The notes beneath the pieces are model-generated. The model had not been told where the DNA came from. It was given only the letters and a program-made list of their open reading frames with translations, and searched no databases. A stretch of 64,000 nt of DNA from Peribacillus loiseleuriae (GTDB lineage: Bacteria; Bacillota; Bacilli; Bacillales; DSM-1321), in the NCBI RefSeq assembly GCF_001183985.1, contig NZ_LFZW01000001.1, forward strand, positions 4,493,621 to 4,557,620, written 5' to 3'. Positions 7,503 through 16,561 of the stretch are shown piece by piece (the stretch's first letter is position 1; every line of letters begins with the position of its first letter). The translations under genes and the position numbers were made by a program.

Positions 7503-7901
7503 TTAGCTTTTCTGGTTAAGTGAAATAACTGCCAGTGTGCAGCGGGAAACAGAAATAAGCTGTTCTTCTTCATCACGAATTTTAATGTCCCAAACCATGG
7601 TTGTTTTTCCTCTATGAAGAATATTCGCTTCAGCCGTTACCATGCCTGAGCGTTTTCCTTTAATATGATTGGCATTGATCTCAAGTCCCACAACGGCTTC
7701 TTTTGATTTGTCTACAAGCTCATAGCCACCAATACTAGCAGCAGTTTCAGCAAGTGCCACGGAAGCGCCTCCATGAAGCAATCCAACTGGCTGCCACGTC
7801 CTTTCATCAACCGGCATCGTCGCAATGACTCTTCCTTTACTAAGCTCTGTTATTTCAATACCCAATGATTTCAACAATGACTTCTCAATATTGAATTCCA
7901 T
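7503..7901 (-). CDS. yuxO: Hotdog-fold acyl-CoA thioesterase (YuxO/MenI type)
   Basis: A 132 residue PaaI-like hotdog protein. Diagnostic residues are the LLHGGASVALAETAAS motif (HGG and catalytic Glu on the long helix), GLEINANHIKGKRSG, and SVSRCTLAVI at the C-terminal strand. It is close to B. subtilis YuxO. Relatives such as E. coli MenI hydrolyse 1,4-dihydroxy-2-naphthoyl-CoA in menaquinone synthesis; that activity is plausible here but not shown by the sequence. A run of GGGGG lies 9 to 13 bases before the ATG. It is monocistronic. Confidence 0.87.
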   Translation of the reverse strand: MEFNIEKSLLKSLGIEITELSKGRVIATMPVDERTWQPVGLLHGGASVALAETAASIGGYELVDKSKEAVVGLEINANHIKGKRSGMVTAEANILHRGKTTMVWDIKIRDEEEQLISVSRCTLAVISLNQKS

Positions 7902-8200
7902 ATAGCCTTTAGCCCCCTTGTAAAATAATATGTAAACTCTAGTTCTTCACCAAAACATGTACTTGACGGAACTGTTCTATGTTTTGCTCATTGTAACAAC
8001 CTTAATAAATTCCTTTATTTATAACAAGTTGGATTTCATGGGCAAAGTTGTTTTTAGGTCAAGAACAGACTTGGGTGTTGAGCCACTATTCTATCTCATC
8101 TTATTTTACACGTTTTAACAGTTTTAGGGCATTTGGAATGATCTTTTACTCCCATTCACTACTTTCCAGTGTGAGTGGTGTTTCGGCTCGCGACTTGCTT

Positions 8201-8254
8201 ATAAAGTGAAACTTCAATCAGTGGGGGTTTTACTGCCCGTTCATGTGGGATAAA
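8201..8254 (+). repeat. R1 repeat, short form
   Basis: A 54 bp copy with exact ATAAA at both ends (8201-8205 and 8250-8254). It starts ATAAAGTGAAACTTCAATCA, continues with GTGGGGGTTTTACTGCCCGT, and ends GTGGGATAAA. It lies in the 489 base gap between two minus-strand genes, opposite to their direction. The rest of that gap holds nothing else that I recognise apart from the terminator at 8343. Confidence 0.85.
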
Positions 8255-8342
8255 ATTTTTTAGGTAATAGATGATTCTATTTTGACGCATATTTTCTTTT
8301 CGCTTCCGGCACACTAGCATCTTCAGCCATCAAAAATCGCCT

Positions 8343-8385
8343 AAAAAAAAACTGGCCTAAACAGGTACAAGATCTGTTCAGGTCA
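8343..8385 (-). terminator. Terminator of the HAD nucleotidase gene
   Basis: On the minus strand TGACCTGAACAG pairs with CTGTTTAGGCCA (12 bp with G-U and one mismatch), followed by a T9 run, right after the gene at 8392. Confidence 0.85.
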
Positions 8386-8391
8386 GGTTCT

Positions 8392-8955
8392 TTATTCAGA
8401 GATAATCTCTTTTAGCTCAAACCAGCTCGCAAGCCTTGGAATCTTCAATTCCTGATTATAGCTGTTGTCAATCGCATATACTTTTGTCGGTACATCCAAT
8501 AATGTTTCCAGTACAGCTGGCTTATCGTCAAAATAATAATCCAATTGTAGATCCTCTATAATTCGGATTTTTTCTCTGTCCTTCATCCCACAAAAGAAGT
8601 GGCCTTCTTGAACTGGAAATTGATTTTGAATAAGCCAGTCTTTGGTCCGTTCGCAATGCTCAGCATTCCGTGCCGTAATATAGAATACCTCATGGCCATC
8701 CTTGACAAGCTGCTGCAACGTTTCAACTGCTCCATCAAAAGCTGGACAGGATGTGTAATAGATTTCTTCTGCTAAGCTACGCCACATCGCTCCACCTTCT
8801 TCTGCTGACAGTCCAAACGGTTCATGAATTTCCATCGTCTTCAAAGCTTTAAATACAGCTAATTCTACATTTTTGTTCAATTTTTGGTTATATAAATGAA
8901 AGGCATGCTCCCGTAAATTGATCAATGTATCATCGATATCGAAACCAAATCTCAA
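8392..8955 (-). CDS. HAD-superfamily 5'(3')-nucleotidase-like protein
   Basis: A 187 residue HAD hydrolase of the NT5C (deoxyribonucleotidase, type C) kind. Motif I is FGFDIDDTLINL with both Asp, motif II is YITARNAE, the Lys region is CGMKDREKIRIIEDLQ, and motif III is YYFDDKPAVLETL. The cap is the short C1-type helical insert seen in NT5C proteins. It probably dephosphorylates a nucleotide or other small phosphoester; the substrate cannot be told from sequence. It stands alone, with its own terminator. Confidence 0.82.
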   Translation of the reverse strand: MRFGFDIDDTLINLREHAFHLYNQKLNKNVELAVFKALKTMEIHEPFGLSAEEGGAMWRSLAEEIYYTSCPAFDGAVETLQQLVKDGHEVFYITARNAEHCERTKDWLIQNQFPVQEGHFFCGMKDREKIRIIEDLQLDYYFDDKPAVLETLLDVPTKVYAIDNSYNQELKIPRLASWFELKEIISE

Positions 8956-9031
8956 TTTTTTTCCCCCTAATATAATCCTCTATCTACGAATCGATAGGTC
9001 TATCATGCCTCTGGTTCCAACTCATTCCCTT

Positions 9032-10132
9032 TCACCGTTTACATGTAGGATAAGCCGTGATGCATAAATCATCGCCGATTTTATCAATTTGGTGGAAAGA
9101 TAGGTCTATCGCTTCATCCATCGTTTCAGCATCTAGGCCCGAAAAAGGGGTAAGTGAATGTTTGCCGGCTAGAACCTTTGGTGCTACATATACGATATAT
9201 TTATCAATCAAACCAGCTCGTAAAAAAGAAGCATTGATCTCTCCGCCGCCCTCAACTAGGACATCGGTAACACCTCTACGATAAAGTTCATTTAATAGGA
9301 ACTCTAGGTTTAATCCCGTCTCGGTTAATGGGACATCGATGAGCTCAACTCCCTTACCGATTAATGCCGCTCTTTTTTCGGCATCTGTTCCTTCAGCAGT
9401 GACAATCCACGTCTTTGCCTCTTTGCAATCCGTCACTTTTGCTTCTAACGGAGTACGCAATTGGCTATCCAAAATGATTCGGATTGGACTTTTTCCTCCT
9501 TCAGGCAGGCGGGTTGTAAGCGAGGGATCATCTGCTATAACGGTCCCAATTCCGACCAAAATCGAATCGACTTCATTACGTAATTGATGGACGGAAAAGC
9601 GTGCCTCTTCTCCAGTTATCCATTGCGAATGGCCAGCGTGAGTCGCAAGCTTACCATCTAGCGTCATAGCTACTTTAGAGATGACGAAAGGTCGTTTTGT
9701 TTTCATATTGTGGATAAACCGTTCATTGAGCAGCAAGGCCTCTTTCTCAAGAACTCCTACTTCAACTTCTATTCCTGCTTCTCTCAGTAATCCAATCCCT
9801 CTTCCTGCTACAGATGGATTCGGATCTTGAGTAGCTACGACCACGCGACTTACTTCAGACTCTTTCACTAAATTGGCACAAGGCGGTGTTTTTCCGAAGT
9901 GTGAACAAGGCTCAAGTGTTACATAAAGAGTTGCTCCACGTGCATAATCTCCGGCCATTTTAAAAGCATGTACTTCAGCATGGGGTTCGCCTGCTTTTCG
10001 ATGAATTCCAGTGCCGACGATCACTCCATCTTTTACAATAACCGCTCCGACAACGGGGTTCGGATTCGTCTTTCCTTTGGCTGTGGATGCTAAATCAAGC
10101 GCCAACTGCATATACTCTTGATCTGTTTTCAC
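9032..10132 (-). CDS. ribD: Riboflavin biosynthesis deaminase/reductase RibD
   Basis: Bifunctional enzyme of 366 residues carrying out steps two and three of riboflavin synthesis. The N-terminal deaminase domain has the zinc site HAEVHAF and LEPCSHFGKTPPC (about residues 45-85). The C-terminal reductase domain starts near KRPFVISKVAMTLDGKLAT and has the NADPH segment DVLVEGGGEINASFL. The GTG at 10132 is chosen because TATAGGAG lies 9 bases upstream, overlapping the ribA stop; the longer frame opens with TTG at 10156 and no RBS. It follows ribA directly. ribE and ribH are absent here, so this is not a full rib operon. Confidence 0.92.
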   Translation of the reverse strand: MKTDQEYMQLALDLASTAKGKTNPNPVVGAVIVKDGVIVGTGIHRKAGEPHAEVHAFKMAGDYARGATLYVTLEPCSHFGKTPPCANLVKESEVSRVVVATQDPNPSVAGRGIGLLREAGIEVEVGVLEKEALLLNERFIHNMKTKRPFVISKVAMTLDGKLATHAGHSQWITGEEARFSVHQLRNEVDSILVGIGTVIADDPSLTTRLPEGGKSPIRIILDSQLRTPLEAKVTDCKEAKTWIVTAEGTDAEKRAALIGKGVELIDVPLTETGLNLEFLLNELYRRGVTDVLVEGGGEINASFLRAGLIDKYIVYVAPKVLAGKHSLTPFSGLDAETMDEAIDLSFHQIDKIGDDLCITAYPTCKR

Positions 10133-10145
10133 TTTATCATCGCTC

Positions 10146-10901
10146 CTATATAGCAAAAGTATTCTCTTGTGGAATATGTCCTGATTTCTTTATTTTTGTA
10201 TCTAAATAAAAGCTATTTGTATCTGTCAGCCCGCCCCATAAGGAGATATGTTCATCAGCAGCCAAGCCGCGCTCTCGTAACGCTTCTAGCTTCTTCGGGT
10301 TATTAGTAATGAGGACGACTGGTTTATCTCGCAGTGCTTCTAGTACTCGTATGGCTCCTTCGTATGAACGCGTATCATCTTCAAATCCTAACGCATGATT
10401 CGCTTCTACTGTATCTAATCCTTCTTGCTGCAAGATGTAGGCAAGTGATTTCGAGAACAGACCGATGCCTCGCCCTTCATGATCAGCTAAATAAAAGAGA
10501 GCCCCGCTTCCATGCTCTGTTATCATTTTCATCGATTGATGAAGCTGATAACCACAATCGCATCGTTGGCTTCCAAAAATATCGCCAGTATGACAGATGC
10601 TATGCATTCGAACTAACGCCTGTTCAGACTGCTTAAAATCACCATAAACAAGCACAGAAGATTGTTGAGCAAAAGCTAAATTAGCCGTTGCTAACGATTC
10701 AAGTACATCTTCTTTTGTTTGTATCTTATCATCAAGCTCAAGCCATGTGTACCACTGGAATATAGCTGAAAAATCACCCTGTTCAACAGGAAGTTTAATC
10801 GGTCCTACAAGACATATTTCTCCCTTACCTGGATTTTTGATCATTTGCATTTTATCTATTAATAATTCTTTAATTTGTGGAGTTATAATCAAATCGATCA
10901 C
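10146..10901 (-). CDS. ribA: GTP cyclohydrolase II, stand-alone
   Basis: Converts GTP to the first pyrimidine intermediate of riboflavin (or of related compounds). About 251 residues. It carries the zinc site CHTGDIFGSQRCDCGYQ with all three Cys, the catalytic DHEGRGIGL and the VEANHALGF segment. It lacks the DHBP synthase (RibB) domain that is normally fused in the Bacillus ribA gene, and has a ~90 residue N-terminal extension of its own. Start is uncertain: GTG at 10901, or TTG at 10892 with AGGTG 6 bases upstream. No FMN riboswitch is seen in the 217 bases upstream. The ribA-ribD pair may be a second, partial riboflavin-type locus. Confidence 0.88.
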   Translation of the reverse strand: MIDLIITPQIKELLIDKMQMIKNPGKGEICLVGPIKLPVEQGDFSAIFQWYTWLELDDKIQTKEDVLESLATANLAFAQQSSVLVYGDFKQSEQALVRMHSICHTGDIFGSQRCDCGYQLHQSMKMITEHGSGALFYLADHEGRGIGLFSKSLAYILQQEGLDTVEANHALGFEDDTRSYEGAIRVLEALRDKPVVLITNNPKKLEALRERGLAADEHISLWGGLTDTNSFYLDTKIKKSGHIPQENTFAI

Positions 10902-11118
10902 CTGACCTATTAGGATTTTTAAATTCCTTACTTTTTGTAACTAGGTATTAATAATATCATAAACCTATCACATTTAAAATACAAATAATGATGCTCTGAT
11001 TTTAAATTTTTTCCTTTTTGTTCAAATTATTTTTTTAAAAAAATTTTGTTTGAAGCATCATACCATTTAAATTTTCTTCATATGTTGGGAAAAGAACGCC
11101 TTGAAAGGAGTGGTTTTT

Positions 11119-11484
11119 TTGACAGAAAATCATGATGGGTTTCCCCATGCCTATCCACATTCCCAACATCATGATGTATTCCGCCCGTTTCCTTCTGTTA
11201 ATCCGGACTTGCTCATTCAATCGGCAAAAAATTCACAGTCCTTACTACTTGATGCACAGAAAGTTGTAAATACTTTTGCCATGTCTCGTCCATTTTCCGA
11301 GCGACTTATGGCGGCAGCGCAGCAATCAAAAACGGCTATTGTAACAGATATGATTCGAAAAACTGGCGTAAAAACAGTACCTGATACGACTTTTAACCCT
11401 GATGGAATTCGTTTCGATTTTCACCCAAAAGTCCAAGAAAACTGCTGTCATATTATTGTTAGCTTGAAATGGTTGAATTTTTAA
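11119..11484 (+). CDS. YuzC-like spore protein
   Basis: A 121 residue protein, TTG start at 11119 with GAAAGGAGTGG just upstream. The N-terminus is rich in His, Pro and Tyr (PHAYPHSQHHDVFRPFP). A conserved body follows (VNPDLLIQSAKNSQSLLLDA, then SERLMAAAQQSKTAIVTDMI) and it ends with NPDGIRFDF and a CC pair. The pattern resembles B. subtilis YuzC/YwzB-type spore-associated proteins from memory; this assignment is tentative. If right, it would be made in the mother cell or forespore late in sporulation. Monocistronic, with a terminator 27 bases downstream. Confidence 0.68.
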   Translation: MTENHDGFPHAYPHSQHHDVFRPFPSVNPDLLIQSAKNSQSLLLDAQKVVNTFAMSRPFSERLMAAAQQSKTAIVTDMIRKTGVKTVPDTTFNPDGIRFDFHPKVQENCCHIIVSLKWLNF

Positions 11485-11511
11485 TAGAAAAGTTGAAGCA
11501 CATTATAAATG

Positions 11512-11552
11512 AAAGACTGATTCATCAAAGTTCAATTGAATCAGTCTTTTTT
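11512..11552 (+). terminator. Terminator of the YuzC-like gene
   Basis: AAAGACTGATTCA and TGAATCAGTCTTT form a perfect 13 bp stem followed by T-rich sequence. Confidence 0.85.
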
Positions 11553-11653
11553 CATGCGGAGTATGTAAGTATATCAGCCATTTTCCATTTCTATCAGCCA
11601 AAACAGGGTTTTATCAACCGCTTGGCTATTTTCTATGCTGTTGCTAGCATAGA

Positions 11654-11690
11654 ATAAAAAAAACCGGAAGCAAAGGCCTCCGGTTTTCTT
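11654..11690. terminator. Terminator of pepA
   Basis: AAAACCGG and CCGGTTTT with extra pairs inside, flanked by T/A runs on both strands. It abuts the pepA stop codon and could act in both directions. Confidence 0.82.
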
Positions 11691-13192
11691 CAATCTTCTT
11701 CACCAAAACGTTCTACTAGTGTGGCCAATGTTCTTGTCATAACACCGGTTGCCCCTGCAGTGCCTAGATCCGACGCAGAATTGGTTACAGATGTTCCAGC
11801 AATATCTAGGTGTACCCAAGGCTTGTTTTCAGTAAACTCTCCGATGAACGCTCCACCCATAATCGCATGTCCTGCAGCACCTGGCGAGTTGTTCAGATCA
11901 GCAATCTTGCTGTTTCGTACGCGCTCTTTGTCTTTTTCGGTAATTGGAAGGCGCCACATCGGTTCTCCCGTTTCATAAGAGGCTAATAGGACTTCCTCAA
12001 AGAATGCCTCATGATTCGTCATGGCCCCAGTCATATCCATTCCGAGCGCTGTGATCACACCGCCTGTTAATGTAGCAATATCAACAAGGTAATCTGCGCC
12101 TTGATGCAAGGCATATGTTAGTGCATCTGCTAATACAAGTCTTCCTTCTGCGTCTGTATTCAGAACTTCGATCGTTTTTCCACTCATGGACGTAATCACA
12201 TCATCCGGTTTAAAGGCATTTCCACTCACCATATTATCAGTGGAAGGAATGACTGCCACTACATTTTGCCCCGGCTTCAATTCACCAATGATCTCCATTG
12301 CCCCAAGAACAGCTGCTGCACCGCCCATATCCGTTTTCATGCCGACAATACCGGCTTTTGTTTTCAGGGAATAACCACCTGTATCAAAGGTAATTCCTTT
12401 CCCTACTAGACCGATTACGTCTTTCCACTCTTCTTTGCCTTGATATTTTAGAACAATCATTTTGGGCGGTTCAACAGATCCCTGGTTCACGGCAAGAAGA
12501 GCACCCATTCCAAGCTTTAGCATTTCTTCTTTTTCAAGAATTTCCACTTCAAAATCATACTGTTTCCCAAGGTCACGAGCATAATCTGCAAGATCGGTCG
12601 ACGTTAATAGATTTCCTGGCGTATTCACAAGTGTACGTGCTGAATTCGTTGCACTTCCATATACTTTCCCAACTTTTAATGAAGAAAGGATCTCATCCCC
12701 GTCCTCTTCACTATAAACGGTAAAGGACTTAATTTGTATTTCCACGGCGTTTGATTTTTGTTTATACCCTACAAATTGATAAGTCGCAAGCTCGAATGCC
12801 TCACTTAATGCATGAGCTGTATCTAAGATATCGACTTTCTCTGTGACAAACGTATCTAACGCAACAGCTGCTGTTGTCATTTTTGCATCCTTCAACGTTT
12901 TAAATGCTTTTCCAAAAGCCTCGCGTAATGCTTCAAAGGTCAATTCCTTTTCTTTTCCTAGTCCAACGAAAATTAAGCGTTTAACACCGACCTTACCTAA
13001 TGTATGTATTCTTGAGACAGATTTCTTCTTTGCAGAAATCTCTCCATCCTTTACCAATTCCGTTAACTGACCATCTAACAGTTGATCTGCTGTAAGTCCT
13101 ATTCCTTCTAATTTAACCGGCTTCTCAAACACACCAATTAATAAACACTCTTCGTGCTGATCGAAATTCAATTCATTTTTCACTGTAAACAT
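11690..13192 (-). CDS. pepA: Leucyl aminopeptidase (M17 family)
   Basis: Cytosolic two-metal aminopeptidase of 500 residues that removes N-terminal residues from peptides. The catalytic half begins near [20 protein letters not shown], with metal ligands Lys and Asp. It continues [14 protein letters not shown] and the family signature [14 protein letters not shown]. The end [19 protein letters not shown] is family-typical. The ATG at 13192 ([10 protein letters not shown]) has AGGAGTGG 5 bases upstream; the extra 52 codons of the open frame upstream are not family-like. It is the YuiE homologue and lies beside yuiD as in B. subtilis. Confidence 0.95.
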   Translation of the reverse strand: MFTVKNELNFDQHEECLLIGVFEKPVKLEGIGLTADQLLDGQLTELVKDGEISAKKKSVSRIHTLGKVGVKRLIFVGLGKEKELTFEALREAFGKAFKTLKDAKMTTAAVALDTFVTEKVDILDTAHALSEAFELATYQFVGYKQKSNAVEIQIKSFTVYSEEDGDEILSSLKVGKVYGSATNSARTLVNTPGNLLTSTDLADYARDLGKQYDFEVEILEKEEMLKLGMGALLAVNQGSVEPPKMIVLKYQGKEEWKDVIGLVGKGITFDTGGYSLKTKAGIVGMKTDMGGAAAVLGAMEIIGELKPGQNVVAVIPSTDNMVSGNAFKPDDVITSMSGKTIEVLNTDAEGRLVLADALTYALHQGADYLVDIATLTGGVITALGMDMTGAMTNHEAFFEEVLLASYETGEPMWRLPITEKDKERVRNSKIADLNNSPGAAGHAIMGGAFIGEFTENKPWVHLDIAGTSVTNSASDLGTAGATGVMTRTLATLVERFGEED

Positions 13193-13489
13193 GATGACCA
13201 CTCCTTCTGTATTCTTAATTATAGCGAATTTTTCAGTCTGTTTCGAATAATTCCTCCCTGTTCCTAGCACAGGCTTGAAGTTTATGTGATTAGCTTTTAG
13301 TATATAAGGATAAAGATAAGAAAAGTATAGAATCATCTCACTACACATGATACATCATCTATTTTTTTCGGGTGAAACTCAAATACAGTGCAGGTATAGA
13401 ACCATTTTAGGGGAATATAGAAATAAGGATACATCTTAACTACCATATTAAAATTGAATACACATTTTGTTTGAAGGACATGGGGACGG

Positions 13490-13685
13490 GGCTTCGTGGC
13501 TTACTCATATAACCAATCTACTCAGCAGGTATACTGATTTTATCGAGAAAGCATCCAAAATCCGGCTTTGCACCACCACCATTGTGATTAAGTGAGTGTA
13601 GCGTGCTATAGAATGAAGCCTTCATGGTAAATGGTGGCGTTTTAACGCCATATTCGTTTTGTATGAAAAAGTACTCTTTGAAAAG
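13490..13685 (+). repeat. R3 repeat, copy a, upstream of yuiD
   Basis: About 190 bp matching the copies at 22085, 35465 and 51342. Landmarks are GGGGACGGGGCTTCGTGGC, CAGGTATACTGATTTTATCG and AGAAAGCATCC, the CCACCATT...AATGGTGG stem, then TGGCGTTTTAACGCCA and TTTTGTATG. It ends about 20 bases before yuiD and has the same orientation as that gene. The rest of the 508 base gap after pepA shows nothing else. Confidence 0.8.
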
Positions 13686-13701
13686 AAAGTAGGCGGCATC
13701 C

Positions 13702-14181
13702 ATGGATCTATTCTTTAATTTCCCTCTTGTTGCATCTCTTATTGCGATCTTCTTTGCTCAATTTATTAAAGTACCCATTCATTATATTGCACTGCGCAAG
13801 CTTGACTGGTCCCTGCTTACATCAACTGGCGGAATGCCCAGTTCACACTCCGCTGCCGTAACAGCACTTGCAACAGGTGTTGGCATTCAGTCAGGCATTG
13901 CATCTCCTATTTTTGCTGTCGCAACCGTATTTGCTATCATCACGATGTTTGATGCAACGGGCGTTAGAAGACAAGCTGGTGAACAAGCCGCTGTTCTCAA
14001 TAAACTTGTTGCTGATTTCAATGTTTTCGTAGAAGAAGCAAAAAACTGGCAAAAGAAAGAAGAGCAGCAAAAACAACATAAACTGAAGGAACTACTTGGA
14101 CATAAGCCCATTGAAGTTTTCTTCGGTGGATTGACTGGCATCTTCATCGCCGTACTTCTACATTTTTTCGTATTTAAATAA
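13702..14181 (+). CDS. yuiD: Divergent PAP2-family membrane protein YuiD
   Basis: A 159 residue membrane protein. The active-site-like segment STGGMPSSHSAAVTALATG holds the GGMPSSHS motif of acid phosphatase/vanadium haloperoxidase relatives. Hydrophobic segments are VASLIAIFFAQFI, ISPIFAVATVFAIITMFDA-like and a C-terminal GGLTGIFIAVLLHFFVF. The middle loop (KNWQKKEEQQKQHKLKE) is charged and cytoplasmic. Function is unknown; a lipid phosphate substrate is a guess from the motif. The AGGCGG sequence 6 bases upstream serves as RBS. The upstream leader is an R3 repeat. Confidence 0.9.
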   Translation: MDLFFNFPLVASLIAIFFAQFIKVPIHYIALRKLDWSLLTSTGGMPSSHSAAVTALATGVGIQSGIASPIFAVATVFAIITMFDATGVRRQAGEQAAVLNKLVADFNVFVEEAKNWQKKEEQQKQHKLKELLGHKPIEVFFGGLTGIFIAVLLHFFVFK

Positions 14182-14249
14182 GAAACACATCTACATAATC
14201 TATTTTGAAGATAGATTTATATAAAATAGGGAAATTAAATTAATATACC

Positions 14250-14332
14250 CTATGCAAGTCCGACTAGCGTAAGCCAATCAATCTCGGTGGAAAGTAGGTG
14301 GGCCCCCATCAAATTGATTGGTTTATGACTAG
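14250..14332. repeat. Imperfect long hairpin downstream of yuiD
   Basis: The segments GACTAGCGTAAGCCAATCAAT and ATTGATTGGTTTATGACTAG are inverted repeats with mismatches, enclosing GTAGGTGGGCCCCC. It does not match R1-R4 and has no T-run. It may be another repeat with one copy in this window, or a structured RNA. Confidence 0.5.
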
Positions 14333-14395
14333 AGGATTTGGCTGCTTGAGCTGGATGTAGACAGGCATAACAAAATGAACTACATTCTTAAAAAA

Positions 14396-14435
14396 CAAAA
14401 AAACCCAGCTTATTTTTAACGAACTGGGACTTTTA
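14396..14435 (-). terminator. Terminator of yuiC
   Basis: CCCAG and CTGGG around an A/T-rich loop, followed on the minus strand by a T7 run, just after the yuiC stop. Confidence 0.7.
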
Positions 14436-14444
14436 ATGTTTTAT

Positions 14445-15158
14445 TTAATTTGATATATCTTTCTTAAATTGCTGACGAAACACTTGGATTGTTTTATCTT
14501 CATTAAGTAAAGTTAGAGTATCCTCAGTAAGTACGCCCCCTCCTTCTTTTACGATGTAAACATCCAAGGTCTTTTTGCCCCAATTTTCATAAACTTCCTG
14601 AACGGTATCATAATACAAATCTAGTTTGTTTCCTTTTATGGCACTTCCCGTATCTGCAACAACCCCATAACCGTATCCTGGGATCCATAAAACCGTTCCG
14701 ATTGGGAACACGTTCGGGTCTGCAGCAATCGTTGAATATACATCACGCTTTACTTTAACACCTGAATAAGTGATGCCATATAGAGGGTGTCCCGGTTTTT
14801 TCCCTGTCGATTCGTAGCCCGCTGTATAACCAGTAGCAATCATTGTTTTGACAGGGTATTGACTAAAGTTTATTGTATCATCTAAAGTTTGCGGAGCTCC
14901 TGTTTCCTCCGTAGCTTGAATCGCTTCACTTGAAGAAACTAGCGTCTTATTACGGAATACGTTCAATGATTTGAACGGGAAAGCAAGCTGCCGTTTTCCA
15001 TCTTCCCATTTTGCACTCAAACCACCTTTATAATCAACTAGCGCTTTATTTAAGATTTTTGCTTCTACACCCGTAACATGATAAAACGTAGAATGAAGTG
15101 CAGCTACAAACAAGAAGACAACTACTACTCTTTTCAATATCCCTTTTATACTATTCAT
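14445..15158 (-). CDS. yuiC: YuiC, membrane-anchored 3D-domain protein (predicted muralytic)
   Basis: A 237 residue protein with an uncleaved or cleaved N-terminal membrane segment ([18 protein letters not shown]) and a C-terminal 3D domain. Key segments of that double-psi barrel are [40 protein letters not shown], and the Asp triad region [19 protein letters not shown]. Relatives include the resuscitation/stationary-phase survival YuiC and SpoIID/MltA-like lytic enzymes that cleave peptidoglycan glycan strands. It should act at the outer face of the membrane. It is in line with yuiB upstream, 146 bases away, each with its own terminator. Confidence 0.9.
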   Translation of the reverse strand: MNSIKGILKRVVVVFLFVAALHSTFYHVTGVEAKILNKALVDYKGGLSAKWEDGKRQLAFPFKSLNVFRNKTLVSSSEAIQATEETGAPQTLDDTINFSQYPVKTMIATGYTAGYESTGKKPGHPLYGITYSGVKVKRDVYSTIAADPNVFPIGTVLWIPGYGYGVVADTGSAIKGNKLDLYYDTVQEVYENWGKKTLDVYIVKEGGGVLTEDTLTLLNEDKTIQVFRQQFKKDISN

Positions 15159-15270
15159 ATAATCCTCTCTCCTCCTACACCATATATTTCTTTCCCGAAC
15201 GGAAATGAAATATTCATGTAAGAAGAAAAAGCTTGATCAGCTATCACCTTAACTAGGCATCAGACATTGC

Positions 15271-15303
15271 AAAAACAGGATGCCCCAAAGGACAGCCTGT
15301 TTG
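15271..15303 (-). terminator. Terminator of yuiB
   Basis: AAACAGGCTGTCC and GGGGCATCCTGTTT pair with two mismatches, followed by T-rich sequence on the minus strand directly after the yuiB stop. Confidence 0.75.
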
Positions 15304-15304
15304 T

Positions 15305-15622
15305 TTAAAACATTTGATAGCCTTTCTTTCTCAAGACCTTAATGATAATCCCAGCCAAGATCGCTCCTACTAGTCCACTTAATAATATCGTTATATCAGC
15401 TGCATAAAGAGCAGCCAATTTTCCGCCTAAGCCGCTGAAAGCAACACCTGGGTGTCTGAAATATTCAATCAGCTTCAATTCATTTACAATATAAATGGCT
15501 ATAATCGGAAATATTACGACCATTATCCAAGAAGAGCGGAATAACATATTTAATAAAAAACCGATTCCAAAAAACAATAAAAAGAAAAGTACAACAGAAA
15601 TAATTAATGTAGGAAGTGCCAT
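15305..15622 (-). CDS. yuiB: YuiB-family small membrane protein
   Basis: A 105 residue integral membrane protein with three hydrophobic stretches (LIISVVLFFLLFFGIGFLL, IMVVIFPIIAIYIV, ITILLSGLVGAILAGIIIKV) and a basic end (LRKKGYQMF). It matches the conserved Bacillaceae YuiB family by sequence and by position next to yuiC. Function unknown. AGGAGG lies 9 bases before the ATG. Confidence 0.85.
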   Translation of the reverse strand: MALPTLIISVVLFFLLFFGIGFLLNMLFRSSWIMVVIFPIIAIYIVNELKLIEYFRHPGVAFSGLGGKLAALYAADITILLSGLVGAILAGIIIKVLRKKGYQMF

Positions 15623-15779
15623 ATTCTTTCATATCCTCCTCAAAAAGCCTCACTATAAGTGTACTTAATGAGTCTGGACACGTCAATGAAATACACTACA
15701 AAATACATGAATTGTGCAAACACTCTGATTAGCTCATTAGACACTCAAAATCCTATCTATTCTATACAAATACCTATTA

Positions 15780-16269
15780 TTATAAAAATAACTTATATGA
15801 CGTGTATTCAAATTGATTGCCTGGATTCACTCCATCAAGCATTTGCTGCATACTATCTTTTTTATAGGAAAGAAGGTGATCCAATAATACAGAATGGTTA
15901 CCTTCTTGCATTAAGCGTTGCGGATCTTCAAATTTAGCCTCGTATAACTCCTCCTCTTGAGCCGTAACATCAAAGCTCAGAGGCGTTAGCCGAAAGATTA
16001 ACATATTATCGCTGATCTCGTTCCGAATAACTCCACTTCTCACACCCATTAACCCATCTACTGATGTATGAATGCCTGTTTCTTCAAGAACTTCTCTAAC
16101 AACGGCTTCATCAACCGTTTCATCAAATTTTACAAACCCAGCCGGAAGTGACCACTTTCCTTTTAAACCGCCGTATTTCTTTTTCACAACTAACCATCTT
16201 CCATCTTCCATCTTCCAAAATCACAAACCCAGATACAGCGAGCCATACATTACGGCAACGTTCTTTCAT
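15780..16269 (-). pseudogene. NUDIX hydrolase with a 7 bp tandem-repeat frameshift near its start
   Basis: The body from 16211 down is a clean NUDIX hydrolase: GLKGKWSLPAGFVKFDETVD leading to AVVREVLEETGI, which is the full GX5EX7REUXEEXGU box. The natural start appears to be the ATG at 16269, with AAGGAGTG 8 bases upstream, giving MKERCRNVWLAVSGFVILED. Between them CCATCTT is repeated three times (16194-16216). With three units the start and the body are in different frames; with two units they join exactly. The body could still be translated from the ATG inside the repeat (16211), but it would lose 19 or so N-terminal residues, including the first strand. It is either a disrupted gene or a slippage switch. 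Confidence 0.85.
16194..16216. repeat. Tandem heptamer CCATCTT x3 within the NUDIX gene
   Basis: Three perfect copies of a 7 base unit plus CC. As 7 is not a multiple of 3, gain or loss of one unit by slippage changes the reading frame of the NUDIX gene. Confidence 0.95.
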
Positions 16270-16561
16270 CTCTCACTCACTCCTTGAACAGGTTATCCTA
16301 TCCTTATTGTAATGCTCATCACACAATGTGAAAAGGAATACAAAAACATTGTGAGACAGTTATGAAAGATTCTCTTAATCAAGAGAAATGTGTAAAGTTT
16401 TACATCCACTCTACCTTTTTCAGGAAAAACATTCCTAAAAAAGACATTTCACTTGTACTTTTCATGCAATTTTATGTTTTTCTAGATAATTTCCCGAACA
16501 TTCCATCTATATTATGTAATTATCATGCTGTCCTTTCCTCATTTTATGTTAAAATACTATC

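Noticed and set aside
10902-11118. Possible FMN riboswitch upstream of ribA
   Set aside because: The conserved FMN-element blocks could not be found on the minus strand; the region is A/T-rich without paired structure.
13518-13703. 61 codon minus-strand frame before yuiD
   Set aside because: Entirely within R3 copy a; no RBS and not preserved in the other R3 copies.
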